A DNA stretch of 64,000 bases, from the NCBI GenBank assembly GCA_021604865.1, contig BQJU01000007.1, positions 89,362 to 153,361 of the forward strand. The letters are read 5' to 3'. A model generated the notes under the pieces. It was not told the origin of the DNA. It was given only the letters and a program-made list of their open reading frames with translations, and searched no databases. The stretch comes from Saprospiraceae bacterium (lineage in GTDB: Bacteria; Bacteroidota; Bacteroidia; Chitinophagales; Saprospiraceae). The translations under genes were made by a program, and so were the position numbers. Of this stretch, positions 60,843 to 64,000 are shown one piece after another; position 1 is the first letter of the stretch; each line of letters opens with the position of its first letter.

Positions 60843-63545
60843 TTATGTTTCTTTGAGATTTGCTACGGGATTCAAGGTAGCATTACGAAATAGTTGCGTA
60901 CCAACGATCAGGAGTATTAATCCTGATAGTAATAGCAGAGGAATCACAAATACCGGCCATTTCAGGCCCACCTGAAAAGCAAAATTATCGAGCCATTGTC
61001 TGGCAAAATAAACCACGATAGGCAAAGCCACCAAGTAGGCCCCTAACAATAGTTTTAGAAAATTGCTTGCTAATAAATACAAAACCTGCACCCCACTAGC
61101 TCCAAGTATCTTGCGGATACTAATTTCTTTCCTACGCTGAGTTAAAATCAGGGTAGATAATCCAAAAAAGCCAAGGCAGGTCACAAAGATGGCGAGGAAG
61201 GAAAGTAATTTAAAGACCTGACTAAATTGTTGTTCGGATTTATATTGGCGATCAAAAAATTCATTGAGGAAAAAGTACTCAAAAGAGTTATCGGCAAAAA
61301 CCCTTTCATAATTTGTCTTTACCTGTGCAATAGTCTGACTCCAATCTGTTGAGTTGACCTTTAGGCAAAAGTATTTCCAAACATTAAACGTCGGATAATA
61401 ATACATGGTCGGCTCGAAGTCTTCCACTAAAGATCGCTGGTGATAATTACTGACTACCCCAATAATTCTGGCTTCATGTTCGATTGGCCCAAATTTGAAA
61501 ATGATTATCTCGCCAATGGCATCTTCTGGATTGGCAAAGTCGAGCATGGAGGCTAATTTTTCATTAACCAGAACCTTGTTATTCTCCGCATTATAGATCA
61601 GGGTACTGTCAGACGGAGCGAAATTGGTGCCCGCTACAAACTTTATTTCAAATGTCGACATAAAGTCATCATCAATACTTTCCAAAAAAGAATCGACATT
61701 TTCTTCTTTCTCCTGGCCACGCTTTCTGATGCCATTGCGGAAGGCTATTTCCTGCCCGGGGATATCCGATGAAGTAGCAAAAGAGCTTATGGAAGGCTGT
61801 TGCAACAAGCTGTTTTCCAAAACACCAACTTTTGTGAAATAGGTGGAGTCGATGTCCAAAGGTCCTTTTACTACCAAAATCTGATCCTGATTGTACCCAA
61901 GATCCTGTTTGCTCATAAAAGACAATTGCAACAATACAACGGTAGTAGCAGCGATGAGTCCAATGGAGAGGGCAAATTGAAGGCCTACCAGTATTTTGCG
62001 AAAGCTAAGCGTATTCCTGGAACTATAAAGCTTGCCCTTTAATACTTTCACCGGCTGGAAAGAGGAGAGCACGAGGGCAGGATAAAATCCAGTCAATATA
62101 CTACTCACCACCAGTACACCAATTAAACTCAACCAAAATAGCGGCTGACTCAACAAAGCAAAACTAAGTAAGCTATTGCCAATGTCTTTCCCTACTAATG
62201 TTTTAAAAAAGGGCAAACAAAGCTTTGCCAAACCAAAACCCAATAAAATACCGGCACTATTGATGATCAATGCCTCTGACATAAACTGCCCTACCAATTG
62301 CCGTTTTTGAGCCCCCACCACTTTCCGAATGCCGACTTCCTTAGCCCTTTCAATGGATTTTGCAGTTGCCAGATTGATGTAATTCAGCCAGGCGATGACC
62401 ATAATAAAAATGGCGATAAGCGTCAGAAAATATACTGTTCTTTCATTTCCTGGCGGTTCAAATTCCCGTACACTATCGGATTGTAAATGGATATTCGAGA
62501 CTGGCTCCATCACAAATGAAGTCCGGATACCAAATTCTTCAAAGACGTCCGACAGGTATTTTTCAGCAAAAGCCGGAAATTTTGCATTTATTGCATTTGC
62601 ATCACTCCCTGGTTTGAGCAATACATAAGTGCTAAACTCTGGCCACCGCCATAAGTCAGGCCCTTCAAAAGGCCCTATTGTGGTAAAGGAAATCAAGGCC
62701 GAAAATTTCAGGTGAGAGTTTTCGGGTATATCTTCAAAGACGCCGGTAACGGTCCAACCAAGCTCACCATTTAGCTGTACGGATTTACCTATCGGATTCT
62801 CATTGCCGAAGAGTTTTTTTGCAGTCGTAGCAGAAAGAGCCACCGATTGAGGTTTGACCAGCATTGTCTTTGCATCACCTGATAGGAGTGGAAAGGAAAA
62901 CATAGAAAAAAAGGTGGAATCAACAATAAAAATGCGGTCATCAGTGACATTGATTTTATTACCCGTCGGGTCGGTAACGGAGATTTTGGGTTTCCACCCA
63001 ATATGGATGGGATTTAATATTCTGGTAAAGGCTTTCACTTCCGGAAAGTCCTCCTGCATCGCAGGGCCGAATCCCGGGTGATTAGCAGCAGCCTTGACAG
63101 CAGGTTTACCAATTTGCTGCATCGTCAAAGGCACCCGATATAGGTCAGGCAGATTTTCATGGAAGGTATCATAAGATTTTTCGAAGCTGACATATTGCAG
63201 GATCAGCAGGCAAACAGCCACTCCAATGGCCAATCCCAGGATATGGATCAGGGAAAAAAGTCGACTCTTGGCGATGGTTCTAAAGGCAATTTTGAAATAG
63301 TTGGCTAGCATATAAAAACGAATTGTGGGGTAATATTTAATGGATTTGATGATACCCGGCCTAAAAAGTGATAAAATATCCCGGAAAAGCAGCCAATTGG
63401 CTTTGCGCTGTCCCAATGTCCCTACCCTATCCGAAAACTTTTCCAGCAGGTCGCCTTCGATATCCTCCTGATAATCCGGATGGCAAAACCAGCGGAAGAA
63501 ACCGAGGAGCCATTGTGGTGGTAGTGGCGGTTTGGGATCAATCAT
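60843..63545 (-). CDS. MacB-like ABC transporter permease with N-terminal prefix domain
   Basis: 900 aa. An N-terminal permease-prefix helical domain (FFRWFCHPDYQEDIEGDLLE, about residues 15-90) precedes the first membrane segment (SLIHILGLAIGVAVCLLIL). A periplasmic MacB_PCD domain and a second half of the same layout follow, for a total of eight membrane segments in two 1+3 sets. Conserved sites are RAKEVGIRKVVGAQKRQLVGQF and the repeat QRRKEISIRKILGASGVQVL. No ATPase gene is adjacent. The gene follows a PadR regulator by 8 bp, a pairing common in Bacteroidota. Confidence 0.9.
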   Translation of the reverse strand: MIDPKPPLPPQWLLGFFRWFCHPDYQEDIEGDLLEKFSDRVGTLGQRKANWLLFRDILSLFRPGIIKSIKYYPTIRFYMLANYFKIAFRTIAKSRLFSLIHILGLAIGVAVCLLILQYVSFEKSYDTFHENLPDLYRVPLTMQQIGKPAVKAAANHPGFGPAMQEDFPEVKAFTRILNPIHIGWKPKISVTDPTGNKINVTDDRIFIVDSTFFSMFSFPLLSGDAKTMLVKPQSVALSATTAKKLFGNENPIGKSVQLNGELGWTVTGVFEDIPENSHLKFSALISFTTIGPFEGPDLWRWPEFSTYVLLKPGSDANAINAKFPAFAEKYLSDVFEEFGIRTSFVMEPVSNIHLQSDSVREFEPPGNERTVYFLTLIAIFIMVIAWLNYINLATAKSIERAKEVGIRKVVGAQKRQLVGQFMSEALIINSAGILLGFGLAKLCLPFFKTLVGKDIGNSLLSFALLSQPLFWLSLIGVLVVSSILTGFYPALVLSSFQPVKVLKGKLYSSRNTLSFRKILVGLQFALSIGLIAATTVVLLQLSFMSKQDLGYNQDQILVVKGPLDIDSTYFTKVGVLENSLLQQPSISSFATSSDIPGQEIAFRNGIRKRGQEKEENVDSFLESIDDDFMSTFEIKFVAGTNFAPSDSTLIYNAENNKVLVNEKLASMLDFANPEDAIGEIIIFKFGPIEHEARIIGVVSNYHQRSLVEDFEPTMYYYPTFNVWKYFCLKVNSTDWSQTIAQVKTNYERVFADNSFEYFFLNEFFDRQYKSEQQFSQVFKLLSFLAIFVTCLGFFGLSTLILTQRRKEISIRKILGASGVQVLYLLASNFLKLLLGAYLVALPIVVYFARQWLDNFAFQVGLKWPVFVIPLLLLSGLILLIVGTQLFRNATLNPVANLKET

Positions 63546-63553
63546 AGGTCGAT

Positions 63554-63880
63554 TTATTCAAAAACTATTTTCGGAATGGCATTCCATAAACGCTGGCGCT
63601 GGTTTTTGGTTTCTTGCAACACCTTTTTCCCGTAGTTCGTCACCTGAAAAAATCGCTTTCGTTTTCCTCCACGCACCTGAGTGGCCTCACCAAATTCCGA
63701 TGCCAGGTAACCTTTCTTTTCCAATCGCCTGAGTACTGTTTGCAATGAGCCGATGCTCACCTTGCGATCCAGGCGTTTTTCCATTTCCTCTAAGATGGAT
63801 ACCCCATAGGCCTCCTCAAAGAGAATGGCTACGGTTAGCAGGACGATTTCCTCGAATTCACCGAGGTGATGTTTACTCAT
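63554..63880 (-). CDS. PadR-family transcriptional regulator
   Basis: 108 aa, a winged-helix domain typical of PadR proteins: LGEFEEIVLLTVAILFEEAYG (helices 1-2), VSILEEMEKRLDRKVSIGSLQTVLRRLEKKGYL (recognition helix region) and FFQVTNYGKKVLQETKNQRQ (wing plus dimerisation helix). It probably controls the permease gene 8 bp downstream and itself. The ligand is unknown. Upstream is the heptamer array at the right edge. Confidence 0.9.
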   Translation of the reverse strand: MSKHHLGEFEEIVLLTVAILFEEAYGVSILEEMEKRLDRKVSIGSLQTVLRRLEKKGYLASEFGEATQVRGGKRKRFFQVTNYGKKVLQETKNQRQRLWNAIPKIVFE

Positions 63881-63922
63881 TTTCTTATTTTTACCTTAAA
63901 TGTAGTTATTATTGGTGAATTA

Positions 63923-64000
63923 GTCAGGTGTCAGGTGTCAGGGGTCAGGGGTCAGGGGTCAGGAGGCAGGGGTCAGGTGTCAGGGGTCAGGTGTCAGGTG
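63923..64000. repeat. Heptanucleotide tandem array (GTCAGG[T/G])n, cut by right edge
   Basis: Eleven 7-bp units (GTCAGGT, GTCAGGG, one GTCAGGA and one GGCAGGG variant) run into the right edge. They are in the opposite orientation to the array at 26427-26492. They lie upstream of the PadR gene, starting 43 bp from its start codon. Confidence 0.95.

Noticed and set aside
1..64000. tRNA or rRNA genes
   Set aside because: No cloverleaf with a GGTTCGAATCC-like T-arm and no rRNA motif was noticed in the gaps; a dedicated scan was not possible.

Overview
The window is chromosomal DNA of a Bacteroidota bacterium, most likely from the Saprospiria/Lewinella side of the phylum. The pointers are a PorP/SprF-type membrane protein, the carboxyspermidine route to spermidine, futalosine-pathway menaquinone synthesis, a RibBA whose GTP cyclohydrolase half is degenerate, many lipoproteins and large secreted multidomain proteins, A-rich translation starts, and promoter boxes of the TAnnTTTG type. 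No rRNA, tRNA, prophage, IS transposase or CRISPR array was seen. The family assignments come from reading motifs, not from searches.

Layout. 1-5 kb: the end of an outer-membrane barrel, mqnB, a 141-bp tandem repeat, then a leftward prmC/carboxyspermidine decarboxylase/carboxyspermidine dehydrogenase operon. 5-9 kb: a 36-codon double-glycine leader peptide, a tandem-DUF302 lipoprotein, and a metallo-beta-lactamase fold/saccharopine dehydrogenase pair. 9-16 kb: cytidine deaminase, kdsB, a LysM protein, cystathionine beta-synthase, an NlpC/P60 protein with Ser at the catalytic Cys position, PorP/SprF and a VTC-domain protein. 16-23 kb: two glycosyltransferases with ribBA, a cupin, an M1 peptidase and an orphan solute-binding lipoprotein. 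23-28 kb: a DUF6580 membrane protein, a DUF5522 protein with a repeat-derived N-terminus, and two secreted enzymes (beta-propeller plus cupredoxin; DUF1080 plus PA14). 28-39 kb: a nucleic-acid block with a Dna2-like nuclease-helicase and sbcDC, enclosing an uncharacterised coiled-coil gene pair. 39-48 kb: YheT-like hydrolase, two CotH paralogues (one apparently a pseudokinase), nucleotidyltransferase, half-length asparaginase, M16-like protein, YkuK. 48-61 kb, rightward: a gamma-glutamylcyclotransferase remnant, YyaL-like protein, LIC_10190-type membrane protein with a GT2, a ThuA/sugar dehydrogenase/PKD/cytochrome c fusion, GHL10 and amidase lipoproteins. 61-64 kb: PadR regulator and ABC permease.

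The most unusual signal lies between the genes. One dispersed family with terminal inverted repeats (core CATGTTTGGAGGTCGG) occurs about a dozen times, usually next to start or stop codons, and once in frame inside a gene. A second family of TTCTTTGAC...GTCAAAGAA hairpins sits 14-15 nt upstream of the start codon of three unrelated genes. There are also two arrays of a GTCAGGT heptamer and the 141-bp tandem repeat.
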